A stretch of DNA of 64,000 nt from Rhizobium sophorae (GCF_013087515.1 NZ_JABFCN010000023.1:279389-343388); one strand, 5' to 3'; counted from the first letter of the stretch, positions 51,271-60,522 are shown. Translations and numbers: made by a program. Notes: generated from the sequence alone by a model not told the origin.

Positions 51271-52965
51271 ATGTCTATGCAGGCAGAATTCGAAACGTCA
51301 GCACCTGAAACCATTGAAGCGGAGCTGCCCGAAGGCACGGTCCTGCATCTCTGGTTGAAGGCGCGCCATGCCGGCGGCGAGGCGAAGCTCTTCGTAGCCG
51401 TTGATGGCAACGACATCGGCGAGCTCTCGACCCGCCGCACGGGGGAATTTGAGTTCTTCGCTGTGACGCTCGCGAAAGGCGGTCGTGCCACGCTGTCTTA
51501 TGATGCGACAACCACAGCGCTCTCGGTCGCTTACGCCTTCCGGCCGGAAACCGTGATGAAGGAGGGGATCCGCGTGCTGCACAGCGATGCCCGCACCGCT
51601 GCCCCCGACGTCCCCGACAGCTACCATTTCCGCCCGCCCTTCGGCTGGATGAACGATCCGAACGGTTTTGGACGGTTCGGCGGAAACGCCCACCTCTTCT
51701 ACCAGCATTATCCTCATGAGCCGCGCTGGAACACTATGCACTGGGGCCATGCCGTCTCGAAGGATTTCGTCCACTGGAGGCATCTGCCCATGTTCCTCTT
51801 CCCGGCGGCGCATCTATCGGAAAAGGGTGATGGCCGCGGCGGCGCCTTCTCCGGCTCGGCGATCCCCGGCCCGGAGGGCGAGGAAATCCGCGTCTTCTAC
51901 ACCGAGCATGTGCGTGACCGGCAACCGGAAGAGCAGATCCAGCTTTCCGCCGTCAGCCGCGACGGCATCGTCGCCGGCCCTTCGGAAATTGTGATGCCGC
52001 TGCGCCCGGAAGGCTTGAACCTCACCACCGATTTCCGCGACCCCTATGTCTTCAAAGGCCCGGACGGCCACTGGAAGATGCTGCTCGGCAGCCGCGACAG
52101 GCAGGGCGGCGTCGTACTGCTCTATGAAACTGCAGACGCGCAAGGCGCCGATGGCTGGACCTTCCTTAGCATCCTCCATCGTGAGGACGGTTTCGGCATG
52201 ACGGCGGCGGAGTGCCCCTGCATGGTGCCGCTTTCCGGCAAAAACGCAGAACCCCGCTGGGCGCTGTTCTTCGGTCTGCTCACCAGCCGCGACCCGGCCA
52301 CCGGCCGCCGCAACCTCACCTCCGTCACCGTCGGCGGTTTCGATGGCCGCACCTTCACTGCGGAGTTCGTGCAGGAGTTGGATTTCGGTTCGGATGCCTA
52401 TGCCTTTCAGGCCTTCGTTGATGGCGACGAGCCGGTCGGCATCGCCTGGCTCGCCAACTGGACGGATTTTTCCAAGAAGGACGATTTCCCGACGACCATG
52501 ACCCTGCCGCGCCGCGTGCTTCTCGACGGCGACACCGTGCTGACCCCGCCGGTCGCAGCCGTCGAAAGCCTGCGCCATCACTTGCTTGATGACACCGCGC
52601 TTGCCGCCGGCAAGACCGTGCCGCTCGGCACCGGCGCCGTCGAGATCGTGCTTGATCTCACCGCGCCGGGCGCCGCCTTCGATCTCACCTTCGATCATCC
52701 AGATGTCGATATAGGCGTGAAACTCGATGCCGATGGTCTGGCGATTGTCTTCGACGCTCGCACCGGCATGACGCCGCCACGTTACATCGCCACAGGCGCG
52801 AAACCGTCGAGCCTGCGCATCTTCCTCGATGCCGGCTCCATCGAGGTCTTCGCTGACAACGGCCGCTGGACGGGGTCCAAACGGATTCCGGGCTTTGCCG
52901 CCGCGCGTTCGGCAACGCTCGTCGGCGCCGTCGCCGGGGCCGGCGTCTGGCAACTGAAACTGTGA
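51271..52965 (+). CDS. GH32 beta-fructosidase (sucrose/fructan hydrolase), cytoplasmic
   Basis: A 564-residue glycoside hydrolase family 32 enzyme. Nucleophile in WMNDPNGF (Asp near residue 128), transition-state stabiliser in DFRDPYVF (near 255), and acid/base Glu in [11 protein letters not shown] (near 312). The propeller is preceded by about 115 residues of a small beta-rich domain that I do not recognise and followed by the usual C-terminal beta-sandwich ([11 protein letters not shown]). There is no signal peptide, so it cleaves fructosides after import by the adjoining ABC transporter. Confidence 0.93.
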   Translation: MSMQAEFETSAPETIEAELPEGTVLHLWLKARHAGGEAKLFVAVDGNDIGELSTRRTGEFEFFAVTLAKGGRATLSYDATTTALSVAYAFRPETVMKEGIRVLHSDARTAAPDVPDSYHFRPPFGWMNDPNGFGRFGGNAHLFYQHYPHEPRWNTMHWGHAVSKDFVHWRHLPMFLFPAAHLSEKGDGRGGAFSGSAIPGPEGEEIRVFYTEHVRDRQPEEQIQLSAVSRDGIVAGPSEIVMPLRPEGLNLTTDFRDPYVFKGPDGHWKMLLGSRDRQGGVVLLYETADAQGADGWTFLSILHREDGFGMTAAECPCMVPLSGKNAEPRWALFFGLLTSRDPATGRRNLTSVTVGGFDGRTFTAEFVQELDFGSDAYAFQAFVDGDEPVGIAWLANWTDFSKKDDFPTTMTLPRRVLLDGDTVLTPPVAAVESLRHHLLDDTALAAGKTVPLGTGAVEIVLDLTAPGAAFDLTFDHPDVDIGVKLDADGLAIVFDARTGMTPPRYIATGAKPSSLRIFLDAGSIEVFADNGRWTGSKRIPGFAAARSATLVGAVAGAGVWQLKL

Positions 52966-52978
52966 GGGAGGACAGACA

Positions 52979-53489
52979 ATGGCATCGCCTTGGCACTACC
53001 ATCGTTTACGTCACCCACGACCAGATCGAGGCGATGACCATGGCCGACAAGATCGTCGTCATGCACGCCGGCCGCATCGAGCAGATCGGCAAGCCCCTCG
53101 ATCTCTACGACCGGCCGGCAAACCTTTTCGTGGCGGGATTCATCGGTTCGCCGGCGATGAACCTTTTCGAGGGTGGTGTCAGCGACGGCGGCTTCCGTAT
53201 CGAAGGCGGTGTTTCCCTGCCGCTTCCGCCGCAACTTAGTCACAGCGCGGCACGCACCTATGGCATCCGCCCGGAAGACCTCGATATTGCGGAGACGGGC
53301 ATTCCGGCCACCATGCTGACTGTCGAGCCGACAGGCGCGGAGACCCATCTTTCTGTACGTGTCGGCACGCAGACGGCAACCATCGTGCTGCACCGGCGGG
53401 TGGATTTAAAGCCCGACCAGCAAATCCGCCTCGCGCCCAAATCCGGGAAAGTCCACCTCTTCTCCGCCGAAGGCAGTCGGATAGACTGA
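52979..53489 (+). pseudogene. Remnant of sugar ABC transporter ATPase (MalK/UgpC type)
   Basis: The frame from about 52986 encodes only the C-terminal end of a MalK-type ATPase: [23 protein letters not shown], then [27 protein letters not shown] and the OB-fold tail with [11 protein letters not shown]. Walker A, signature and Walker B are missing. The normal ribosome site and start survive (gggaggacagaca then ATG 52979), but that ATG joins the remnant out of frame, so it is an internal deletion of several hundred bases that also shifts the frame. A GTG at 52962 can reach the remnant in frame, giving a 175-residue tail, but without nucleotide-binding motifs it cannot be an ATPase. Confidence 0.85.
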
Positions 53490-53542
53490 TCCCCCCCGCG
53501 CCTCCCGCCGAGCCGCGTCCGTCAATTGACGGCCAAAAAGCT

Positions 53543-53939
53543 ATGCCCATCGATAAAAGATTGCTATCGCTAGTGCTGCGCGCTTGCCCTGAGATTGTTC
53601 CGTTCGGGCCGGGTGGAACCATAGGCAGTTGGCGCGAAATGATGACGGCCGCCGTTACAGTTCGATCTATGCTGGGCGTTAGCCCATCGGCGTATGCGGC
53701 GTATGAGGAGGCGTGCGAGACAATGGGGCAGGCGGGGGCGGCAATCGCTATCGCTTGCATTCTTGAGCGGACAATCAAATCAACTCGGCGGGCGGATATC
53801 TACGAGACTTTACCGCGAAGGCGCGGCGAGGGGAGTTTTCACTTGGACCGATGCTATTCGCTCAGGTCAGGGCGAATTCCTCGCCGGTCATACGAGCCGG
53901 TTGAGTAGGCTATTTGTCGCGGCCGCTCGAAAGCCGTAG
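53543..53939 (+). pseudogene. repC: Fragment of plasmid replication initiator RepC (repABC family), frameshifted
   Basis: The frame from 53543 matches the C-terminal region of RepC: LRACPEIVPFGPGG, then GSWREMMTAAVTVRSMLGVSPSA, EEACETMGQAGAAIAIACILER. The family pattern then continues in another frame (NQLGGRISTRLYREG, then AARGVF to 53939), so there is a frameshift near 53780. The N-terminal two thirds and any repA or repB are missing. It sits right after the broken ATPase and marks a recombination boundary. It shows that plasmid replicon DNA has been present here; the working replicator is not in the window. Confidence 0.75.
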
Positions 53940-54170
53940 CCGACTGTTTTCAAACGGTAAAATTATGAATACTCAGGAAGTTTCCGGCTGGCAACTTTTC
54001 GTCAAGGACTTTGCGATGGTTTACGCTCATCTACCGTTCTCAGCCGCAGCTCAGGTCAGAGGGAGGTATGTTATTTAGCTCTGAGAACCCGCCCATTCTC
54101 GGACGTGATGGTACTTTGCCTCAGACTTACTGCATCTCCATAATGTCCAAGACCTATGGTCGCCTCAGTT

Positions 54171-55091
54171 CTAGTGCTGAACAGCCGACGCTCTCGTCGC
54201 TCGCCAGGCTCCCGGCGTCACTCCGACAACGCGCCGGAACATTCGCGTAAGGTGACTTTCATCGGCAAATCCACACGCAAGAGCAACCTCCGACAGTTTA
54301 TGGCCCCATAGCAGGCTTTCCTTGGCGCGCTCGATACGTCGTCTGAGGAGCCACTCATAGGGTGCAACGCCAGTAGAGCGCTTGAAACCATGCGCGAACT
54401 GGCTTGTGCGAAGACCGCATAGTTGGGCAAGTTCCGCAAGTCCGACGCCGCCAACGAGACTGGTCTCGATGACATCCTTGGCCAGCCGTTCCTGCCAGGT
54501 GCTGAGCCCCCCGACGATCGGGCGTCGAATGGTAAGATCGCCATAGTGGGCGCAAAGATAGATACCAAGGCTCCACATGTAATGATCGGCCATCAAGGGA
54601 TCCATGGTTTCCGGGGCATCGAAGAACGGATAAATCCTGAGGGCAAGGCGTCGAAGGACCGGATCGTCGGTCATATGATAAAGGCTGTTACCCAGATGGG
54701 TAACATGTGGCACTTCCAGGTCGTCGGCGATTTCCCGCATAAAGCTGCGCTGCAAAATGACTTCTTGGGTATGCCGTGGCGTGGTAAAATCGATGTGGGC
54801 AAGTTCCGAAACATAGAGAAAGTGGGTTTGGCCCTTCCGGTTGGGATGAGAGTAGTAGCGCCCGTCGAGGAATACCTCGCTCCTCTCGTCATTAAAGTGG
54901 ACACCGATGCTGTAGGCACCCTCCCAGGTCGGGAAATCTGGATTAGTTTCGGTCGGTTTGAACCCGTAATTTACATCAGCTGCGATTAATCTCGAACAGG
55001 AGAGGCCGCGAACCGACAATTTTAGCTCGGTCCTGTGGGGCAGACCAATGGGGACGGTTGCGACTTCCACAAGCTTCACGTTCAAGGTCAT
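54171..55091 (-). CDS. AraC-family transcriptional regulator
   Basis: A 306-residue regulator. The C-terminal 100 residues carry the AraC double HTH (GLAELAQLCGLRTSQFAHGFKRSTG and LSEVALACGFADESHLTRMFRRVVG). The N-terminal part has no recognised sensor motif. The start is chosen at ATG 55091 (MTLNVKLVEV); an upstream ATG is possible. It lies on the same strand as the hydrolase gene 55214-55987, which is upstream of it. Confidence 0.85.
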   Translation of the reverse strand: MTLNVKLVEVATVPIGLPHRTELKLSVRGLSCSRLIAADVNYGFKPTETNPDFPTWEGAYSIGVHFNDERSEVFLDGRYYSHPNRKGQTHFLYVSELAHIDFTTPRHTQEVILQRSFMREIADDLEVPHVTHLGNSLYHMTDDPVLRRLALRIYPFFDAPETMDPLMADHYMWSLGIYLCAHYGDLTIRRPIVGGLSTWQERLAKDVIETSLVGGVGLAELAQLCGLRTSQFAHGFKRSTGVAPYEWLLRRRIERAKESLLWGHKLSEVALACGFADESHLTRMFRRVVGVTPGAWRATRASAVQH

Positions 55092-55153
55092 AGTAGCGTT
55101 CCACGTCAAACAAGATGGCGAAGCGCAAAATATCACGGCGGCTGAATTGTCAA

Positions 55154-55169
55154 TTGAACGATTCTGCAG
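55154..55169 (+). repeat. Copy of a 16-base recurring motif (one mismatch)
   Basis: ttgaacgattctgcag matches the motif ttgaacgatcctgcag found at 56064-56079 and 59655-59670 at 15 of 16 bases. It lies in the spacer between the AraC and hydrolase genes. Confidence 0.6.
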
Positions 55170-55213
55170 TGGTGGGACGCCGCGGCATAGACAACGGCGA
55201 CCCGAGAAAGCAA

Positions 55214-55987
55214 TCAGCCGCTCTTTTTGCTGTTGGCGGCCTCCTCTATGATCTTGGCGACTGCTTTCGGATTGGACACATAAACCGCATGGCTGCCGGG
55301 GATCTCGACGGTCTTGGCGCTGGCCCGCTTGGCCATCCCACGCTGGGCATCTGGTGGGATCATCTTGTCATCGGTAGCGACAAGATACCAGCTCGGCTTT
55401 GCTTTCCAGGCGGGCGAGGTAACCCGACCCTCGAGAGCGCCGACGCCCCATGGAACCTGAGAGGCCGCCATGAAGGCGGCGAGGTCGGGACGGACATCGG
55501 CGGCGAACGACTGTGCGAACTTCGCCTTGTCGAGGAACAGGAAACCATCGACTGGCGGTAGGATCGGTGGCGCAGCGGCTCCGGGGACCGGGTTCGCGAT
55601 CAGGCTGGAGACGGATTCACCTGCGTCTGGCGCGAAAGCAGCAATGTAGACGAGCGACTTTACTTTTGGATCGGTCCCGGCCTCGGAGATGACGACGCCA
55701 CCGTAGGAGTGGCCAACCAGGACCACGTCGCCGGCCGCCGCTGCGATGGCGCGTTTCGTGACAGCGACGTCATCTTCCAAGGTGACCGTCGGGTTCTGCA
55801 CGATGGTGACATCGTAGCCGTCACTCTTGAGGATGTCGTAGACGCCCTCCCATCCCGAACCATCGACGAAGCCGCCATGGACGAGAACGATGGATTTCGG
55901 TGTGCTATCGGCTGCCATTGCTGCTGGTGCTCCCATGGTTGCGGCAAGCATCACACCCGATGCAAGCAAGTTGAAAAAACTGGACAT
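55214..55987 (-). CDS. Secreted alpha/beta hydrolase
   Basis: A 257-residue protein with a signal peptide (residues 1-25, ending GAPAAMAADS). It is an alpha/beta hydrolase: VLVHGGFVDGSGW (oxyanion region) near residue 34, nucleophile in LVGHSYGGVV (Ser near 94), acid in VATDDKMIP near 202 and His in PGSHAVYVS near 232. It resembles the small salicylate-esterase-like hydrolases exported by soil bacteria. GGGAG precedes the start. Substrate unknown. Confidence 0.88.
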   Translation of the reverse strand: MSSFFNLLASGVMLAATMGAPAAMAADSTPKSIVLVHGGFVDGSGWEGVYDILKSDGYDVTIVQNPTVTLEDDVAVTKRAIAAAAGDVVLVGHSYGGVVISEAGTDPKVKSLVYIAAFAPDAGESVSSLIANPVPGAAAPPILPPVDGFLFLDKAKFAQSFAADVRPDLAAFMAASQVPWGVGALEGRVTSPAWKAKPSWYLVATDDKMIPPDAQRGMAKRASAKTVEIPGSHAVYVSNPKAVAKIIEEAANSKKSG

Positions 55988-56063
55988 TGGATGACTCCCT
56001 CATGTGTCCTTGGCGAACTGTTCGCCAACACACGATGACTAATCCGGCTTGCACGCTTTCAGG

Positions 56064-56097
56064 TTGAACGATCCTGCAGCGCCGCAGGATCGTTCAA
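56064..56097. repeat. Inverted pair of the 16-base recurring motif
   Basis: ttgaacgatcctgc (56064-56077) and gcaggatcgttcaa (56084-56097) are perfect 14-base arms with a six-base spacer. The left half is identical to the copy at 59655-59670. It lies in the divergent spacer between the hydrolase and monooxygenase genes, where an operator or a small inserted element would sit. Confidence 0.75.
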
Positions 56098-56245
56098 TGT
56101 CCCGATCCCATAGCTCAGCAGCAGCTAACATTGGCCGTTTCGCAAAACTTGTTGGCAGGACGGCGAGAGTGCCGGATCGGTGCTCCGGCTACTCAGTTGG
56201 TGATCGCGGGAGCAGCGGCCCGCTCACGGATAGAAGGAGCCGGAA

Positions 56246-57718
56246 ATGAATGACGTTTACGATTGCATCATTGTCGGGGGAGGCCCTGTCGGGCTATGGC
56301 TTTCCTGCGAACTCAGACTGGCCGGATTGCGGGTGGTTGTCATCGAACGACGCACGCACCGGATCAATCAGTCCCGAGCACTGACCATTCATGGCCGGAC
56401 ACTGGAAGTCCTGTCACTTCGGGGGATCGAGGAGCGGTTCCTGGCCGTCGGAAAGCCAGTCAGGTCGGGCCATTATGCGGTCCTCGATACTCGGCTGGAC
56501 TTCGACATTTTCGACAGCCGTTTCCCCTACACTCTGTTCATTCCACAGGAGACGACAGAGGCTCTGATAGAAGAGTTCGCATTCGAACTCGGCGTCGAGA
56601 TCCTTCGCGGCGCCGTGGCAGAGCGGATCGTTTGCGAAAGTGATGGCGTCACCGTCTCCGGCGCCAGCGAGTGGCCATTTGAACTTCACGCACGTTACGT
56701 AGTGGGTGCAGATGGGGCGCGGAGCCTTGTTCGTTCGCAGACTGGAATCGAATTCGAGGGCCATTCCGGTAACGGGGCCTGGTTCCTGGGCGACGTTGTC
56801 CTGGCGTCTCCGCCGGACACGCCTCTGGTGTCGGCATTCAACGAGCACGGTTGTGTGCTGGTGGCGCCCCTTGGTGATGGGGCGCACTACCGGATTGTCG
56901 TCAACGAGGCGGAAGAGCGCGGTCGCACACGGCAGGATGCGGTGACACTCGAAGAGTTGCGCCAAGCCACGGCACGGATACTTGGCTCTGACTTTGGCGC
57001 CCATTCGCCTTTGTGGTTGTCGCGCTTCGACAACGAGACGCGGTTGGCGAAGGCCTACCGTCGTGAAAACATATTTCTGGCAGGCGATGCGGCTCACATT
57101 CATCTGCCGGCTGGCGGGCAGGGCATGAATGTCGGTATTCAGGACGCGATGAACCTTGGCTGGAAGCTGGCGGCGGTCGCCATGGGAACCGCGCCTGCAG
57201 AGTTGCTCGACACCTATGAATCCGAACGCCTGCCGGTCGGCGTCAATCTTCGCGACACGACGATGGCGCAGAGTCACCTGATCACCGCCTTTTCGGCGCG
57301 GGGGAGAGCACTTCGGGGCGTCTTCAACGACATGCTGAAGGTGCCGGCGATCAACGCATACTTTGCAAATCAGGTCTCGGGCTTTGCCGTGCATTATCCC
57401 GATCCGCTGCCCGGCTTTGCCCCGCCGCACTCCGCCCTTGTTGGTAGCCGAATTCGCGATATGCCGTTGAGGCTTTCTGACGGGACAGATGCGACGCTTT
57501 TCAGCCTCCTCTCGAAGGGGCAATGGCTGGATTTGACAATCTCCGACGGCGATAAAGTTGAGAGGCCCGATTGGCTGAGCTCAAATTCGATCGTTGAAGC
57601 GACAGGGGTTCCCACCGCACATGCGGCCACTCTCGGTGATATCGGTGCGCTCTTGATAAGGCCGGACGGCTACGTTGCGCAAACTGCGCTCAGCACCTCA
57701 ATGCGGGGTCAGTCATGA
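56246..57718 (+). CDS. FAD-dependent aromatic monooxygenase (class A flavin hydroxylase)
   Basis: A 490-residue flavin monooxygenase. FAD fingerprint CIIVGGGPVGLWLSCELRLAG near residue 8, the DG motif VVGADGARSLVRSQTG near 155, and GDAAHIHLPAGGQGMNVGIQDAMNLGWKL near 282. The family hydroxylates phenols, polyketides or antibiotics such as rifampicin. aaggagc precedes ATG 56246. It is coupled to the RidA gene by a 4-base overlap. Substrate unknown. Confidence 0.92.
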   Translation: MNDVYDCIIVGGGPVGLWLSCELRLAGLRVVVIERRTHRINQSRALTIHGRTLEVLSLRGIEERFLAVGKPVRSGHYAVLDTRLDFDIFDSRFPYTLFIPQETTEALIEEFAFELGVEILRGAVAERIVCESDGVTVSGASEWPFELHARYVVGADGARSLVRSQTGIEFEGHSGNGAWFLGDVVLASPPDTPLVSAFNEHGCVLVAPLGDGAHYRIVVNEAEERGRTRQDAVTLEELRQATARILGSDFGAHSPLWLSRFDNETRLAKAYRRENIFLAGDAAHIHLPAGGQGMNVGIQDAMNLGWKLAAVAMGTAPAELLDTYESERLPVGVNLRDTTMAQSHLITAFSARGRALRGVFNDMLKVPAINAYFANQVSGFAVHYPDPLPGFAPPHSALVGSRIRDMPLRLSDGTDATLFSLLSKGQWLDLTISDGDKVERPDWLSSNSIVEATGVPTAHAATLGDIGALLIRPDGYVAQTALSTSMRGQS

Positions 57719-58149
57719 TAAGGCACCTCAATCCAGCCTCGATGCCAGCGCCCGTGGCACCGCTCTACGCTCAAATCTCCATCGCACCGGCAGGTCCCCT
57801 CGCATTCATCGCCGGACAAGTTGCTATCAATGCTGAAGGTCGGCTTGTCGGTAAAGGTGATCATCGTCTGCAGGCGGAGCAATGCTTCCGCAATCTGAAG
57901 AGCGCGCTCGATGCGCTCGGGGTCGGGCCGGAGCATGTCGTGCGAATGGGGCTGCACGTCGTCCGTCACAGCGACGATCTCGTCGGCCCAATATTCGAGG
58001 CCGGGCATTCCGTCTTCGGGCAAGGATGGCCGGTCTGCGCCAGCCTTTTCCTGGGCGTGGAGAGGCTCGGCCAAGCGGACTGGTTGGTGGAGATCGATGC
58101 CATCGTTTCCCTGGTCGCGGATTTTGGTGCGCTTCGTATATCGGTATAA
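57715..58149 (+). CDS. RidA/YjgF-family protein
   Basis: A 144-residue RidA-family protein: AFIAGQVAINAEGRLVG near residue 30, QAEQCFRNLKSALDALGVGPEHVVRMGLHVV near 62, and GWPVCASLFLGVERLGQADWLVEIDAIV with the substrate-binding region near 105. RidA proteins deaminate reactive enamines or imines; partner-specific forms occur in ring-cleavage pathways. Overlap with the monooxygenase gene suggests a joint pathway. Confidence 0.88.
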   Translation: MIRHLNPASMPAPVAPLYAQISIAPAGPLAFIAGQVAINAEGRLVGKGDHRLQAEQCFRNLKSALDALGVGPEHVVRMGLHVVRHSDDLVGPIFEAGHSVFGQGWPVCASLFLGVERLGQADWLVEIDAIVSLVADFGALRISV

Positions 58150-58242
58150 CCATCCGAGCCAGGACGGCAAAACAGCACCATGATCTTGCAAGGCGAGGCG
58201 CCCTGTTTAGAATCCATAACGGACTACGGAGAAGCCGAGCCG

Positions 58243-59076
58243 ATGAGCATCATCATCATCACACCCGAGATCGATGACCCCGACATCGTTTCGAGTTCCG
58301 TTGTGGGCCTGACGATCGAACTCACGGCTGTCGGCGAAACCGAACCCCACAGTCACCGCAAAGCGCAACTGCTCTATGTGACATGTGGTGCGCTGACGGT
58401 TGAAGCCGCCGGCGGAATTTGGACCGTTCCGCCACAATGCGCCATCTGGTTGCCTGCGGGTGTGCTGCATCGGGCGCATGCCAGTGGCAGGATTGTCATG
58501 GCCAATCTCTACATAGAGCCCAACCTTGCAGCCTTTCTGGGCGAGAGTTGCGGAATATTGTTTATTCGTCCGCTGTTGCGAGAAGTCATTCTCGCCTTCG
58601 CATCAAACCCTGCCTTCCTAATCGCAGAGGAGGAAAGGCGTGCTCGGCTGTCGGAGGTTCTTCTGGACGAGCTTCGCGATGCCCCCCTCGAGCCGCTACG
58701 ATTGCCAATGCCAGTTGACCGGCGGCTGCGGCGTCTTGCGGACGCACTCCTGGAGGATCCAACTGCCCGCTTCACGATCGAGGAATGGGGCGCGCGTATA
58801 GGGGCTAGTAAGCGAACCCTTACCCGCCTGTTTCAGCGAGAGACCGGAATGTCGTTCGGTCGATGGCGGCAACAACTGCATGTGGGCCTCGCGCTCCAGC
58901 GGCTGGCCGGCGGCGATGCTGTTACTACCATCGCCCTTGACCTTGGCTATGAGAGCGCGAGCAGCTTCATCACCATGTTTCGCCGCCATACGGGAGCAAG
59001 TCCGTCGCGGTATTTCGGTGAGGGTCGCTTCGGCGTGGGTTCACCCGAACTGCGTTCGCGTTATCTCGGTGGCTAA
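58243..59076 (+). CDS. AraC-family regulator with cupin sensor domain
   Basis: A 277-residue regulator: N-terminal cupin (EPHSHRKAQLLYVTCGALTVEA near residue 30, WLPAGVLHRAHASG) and C-terminal AraC HTH (TIEEWGARIGASKRTLTRLFQRETG, and IALDLGYESASSFITMFRRHTG). It follows the monooxygenase and RidA genes by 93 bases and probably regulates them. ATG 58243 is preferred; ATG 58180 would extend it by 21 residues. Confidence 0.87.
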   Translation: MSIIIITPEIDDPDIVSSSVVGLTIELTAVGETEPHSHRKAQLLYVTCGALTVEAAGGIWTVPPQCAIWLPAGVLHRAHASGRIVMANLYIEPNLAAFLGESCGILFIRPLLREVILAFASNPAFLIAEEERRARLSEVLLDELRDAPLEPLRLPMPVDRRLRRLADALLEDPTARFTIEEWGARIGASKRTLTRLFQRETGMSFGRWRQQLHVGLALQRLAGGDAVTTIALDLGYESASSFITMFRRHTGASPSRYFGEGRFGVGSPELRSRYLGG

Positions 59077-59138
59077 CGTGCCGAAACGCTTTTGCACGAC
59101 GTTCGCAGTCGGAGACTGCGACGTCCAACACGAGCTCT

Positions 59139-59594
59139 TCAGCGGTACTTGGAGCGGTCGATAACTCCCACGCTGGCAATGATTTTGCCAGCGGAGTTGC
59201 TGTTCAAGTCCTCCTCGCTCACGCGATCCGCACCGCCGCTGAGCGTGTTCCATATGTGGAGCGCTTCGGCAAATGTTCTCGGTGACGGTCCAGACATCAG
59301 ATTTTTCGAATATTCCTCACGCGTGACGTACCCATCGCGGTTGGCGTCGTTGCCTCCGATGATGTTATGAGAAAAATGACTTTGAGCTTCAAATGACATC
59401 TGATCGAGCGTTGAGTTCATCAGATGGTCAAAGGATGGCTGAGCACCCCTGGTCTGACCGGCCGGCGAATTTCTGCCTCCCGGGTTCGAGGTAAGGTTCC
59501 TGAGAGAGTCTAATGGAATCGTAGACAAAGATTTCCCCTTTACTGTCGGCAGCTGTTGTTGATCAAAGGCTTCCCGATGCACGATTGACCGCAT
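59139..59594 (-). CDS. EF-hand calcium-binding hypothetical protein
   Basis: A 151-residue protein with one canonical EF-hand, DANRDGYVTREEY (residues about 82-94), having the Asp-x-Asn-x-Asp-Gly-x-x-x-x-x-Glu ligand pattern. A second, weaker hand may be present in GGADRVSEEDLNS. The N-terminal 60 residues are polar and disordered-looking, with no obvious signal peptide. Function is unknown; I know no named family. Start could be any of several codons near 59594. Confidence 0.55.
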   Translation of the reverse strand: MRSIVHREAFDQQQLPTVKGKSLSTIPLDSLRNLTSNPGGRNSPAGQTRGAQPSFDHLMNSTLDQMSFEAQSHFSHNIIGGNDANRDGYVTREEYSKNLMSGPSPRTFAEALHIWNTLSGGADRVSEEDLNSNSAGKIIASVGVIDRSKYR

Positions 59595-59958
59595 CTTCGA
59601 ATCACAAACATTGTCAGAACAGTCCCACCGTTATTTGACGGCGGATATGGTCGATTGAACGATCCTGCAGGACGGCGGGTTTTTTTGAGCCGCAGTGCCG
59701 GAGCAGGCATATCCGGTCTGTTTGCCACCAACGGCGGAGGCGAAGCGGTGAACCCTGGTTTCGTGGCGGCAGTGAGAGTTGGGACTTCTGCGAGAGACTG
59801 AAAATTGCTGGGACAATTCAAAAGAACCAGCATGACATCCGGCCAGTCCCTGGCGGTCCACATGGGAAACGTCTCTCGTTCGTCTCCGCGCTGAACGGTT
59901 GCAGCCGGCGAAAAACTACACGAGGATCAGGACCAGCGAAACCTATTGGAGATGCAGC
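59595..59958. other. Spacer with the recurring motif, no supported gene
   Basis: Holds the third motif copy at 59655-59670, followed by a run of seven T's, and otherwise only short open frames without ribosome sites on either strand. Confidence 0.5.
59655..59670 (+). repeat. Copy of the 16-base recurring motif
   Basis: ttgaacgatcctgcag, identical to 56064-56079. A run of seven T's follows at 59680-59686 after gacggcggg. Confidence 0.7.
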
Positions 59959-60333
59959 ATGTTTACCCACGTGATGATCGGTAGCAACGACTTGGAGCGG
60001 AGCAAAGCCTTCTACGATGCCACGTTTGCTGCACTGGGAGGGGAGCCCGGTGAGGCGGACGCAAGAGGCAGGCTGATCTACCTTCACGAGGGCGGCCGGC
60101 TCATGGTCACGAAACCAATTGACGGCAAGCCGGCAACTGCGGCAAACGGTGGGACAATCGGCATCGCCCCGGCGAGCCAGGATCATGTTTTAGCGTGGCA
60201 CAAGGCAGGCGTCACGTATGGCGGCACAGCAATCGAAAGCCCGCCTGCAGAACGTCCAAACGGCGCCTTTGTCGCGTACCTCCGCGATCCGGACGGGAAT
60301 AAACTCACCGCACGGACACAACCGACGAAGTGA
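59959..60333 (+). CDS. Glyoxalase/bleomycin-resistance (VOC) family protein
   Basis: A 124-residue VOC protein with the paired beta-alpha-beta-beta-beta modules: FTHVMIGSNDLERSKAFYDATFAALG at the start and YLRDPDGNKLTAR (metal-ligand region) at the end. ATG 59959 follows ggag by eight bases. No partner gene is obvious. Function cannot be assigned by sequence. Confidence 0.85.
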   Translation: MFTHVMIGSNDLERSKAFYDATFAALGGEPGEADARGRLIYLHEGGRLMVTKPIDGKPATAANGGTIGIAPASQDHVLAWHKAGVTYGGTAIESPPAERPNGAFVAYLRDPDGNKLTARTQPTK

Positions 60334-60364
60334 GTATGATTAACACCTTCATCTGAGTATGGCC

Positions 60365-60472
60365 TTACAGCATCCGCGCGGCCTTGCCGGTCTGGCGCGC
60401 GGCACTCTTGTAGTAGCTTGACGCCTGCTGAACTGAGCGATGACGTGACTGCTCCATGGCCTCGGGTATCCC
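60365..60472 (-). pseudogene. Orphan C-terminal fragment of a tyrosine recombinase
   Basis: Reading on the minus strand from 60472 to the TAA at 60365-60367 gives GIPEAMEQSRHRSVQQASSYY then KSAARQTGKAARML. It is almost the same as the end of the complete recombinase at 62484-63638 (GIPLPEAMEQSRHRS, ASSYYNSATRRSGRAARLL). The catalytic His and Tyr of the family are present, but everything upstream is missing. This is a diverged second copy, not a recent duplicate. Confidence 0.85.
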
Positions 60473-60522
60473 AGTAAACAACCGATACCGTGTCACTGAC
60501 CGGTCCGCAGCGGGCAGTGTCA

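Noticed and set aside
51814..52953. 379-codon open frame on the minus strand
   Set aside because: Antisense to the GH32 gene, whose catalytic motifs are intact.
59540..59863. 107-codon open frame on the minus strand
   Set aside because: It crosses the 16-base repeat and overlaps the EF-hand gene region; no ribosome site or family.
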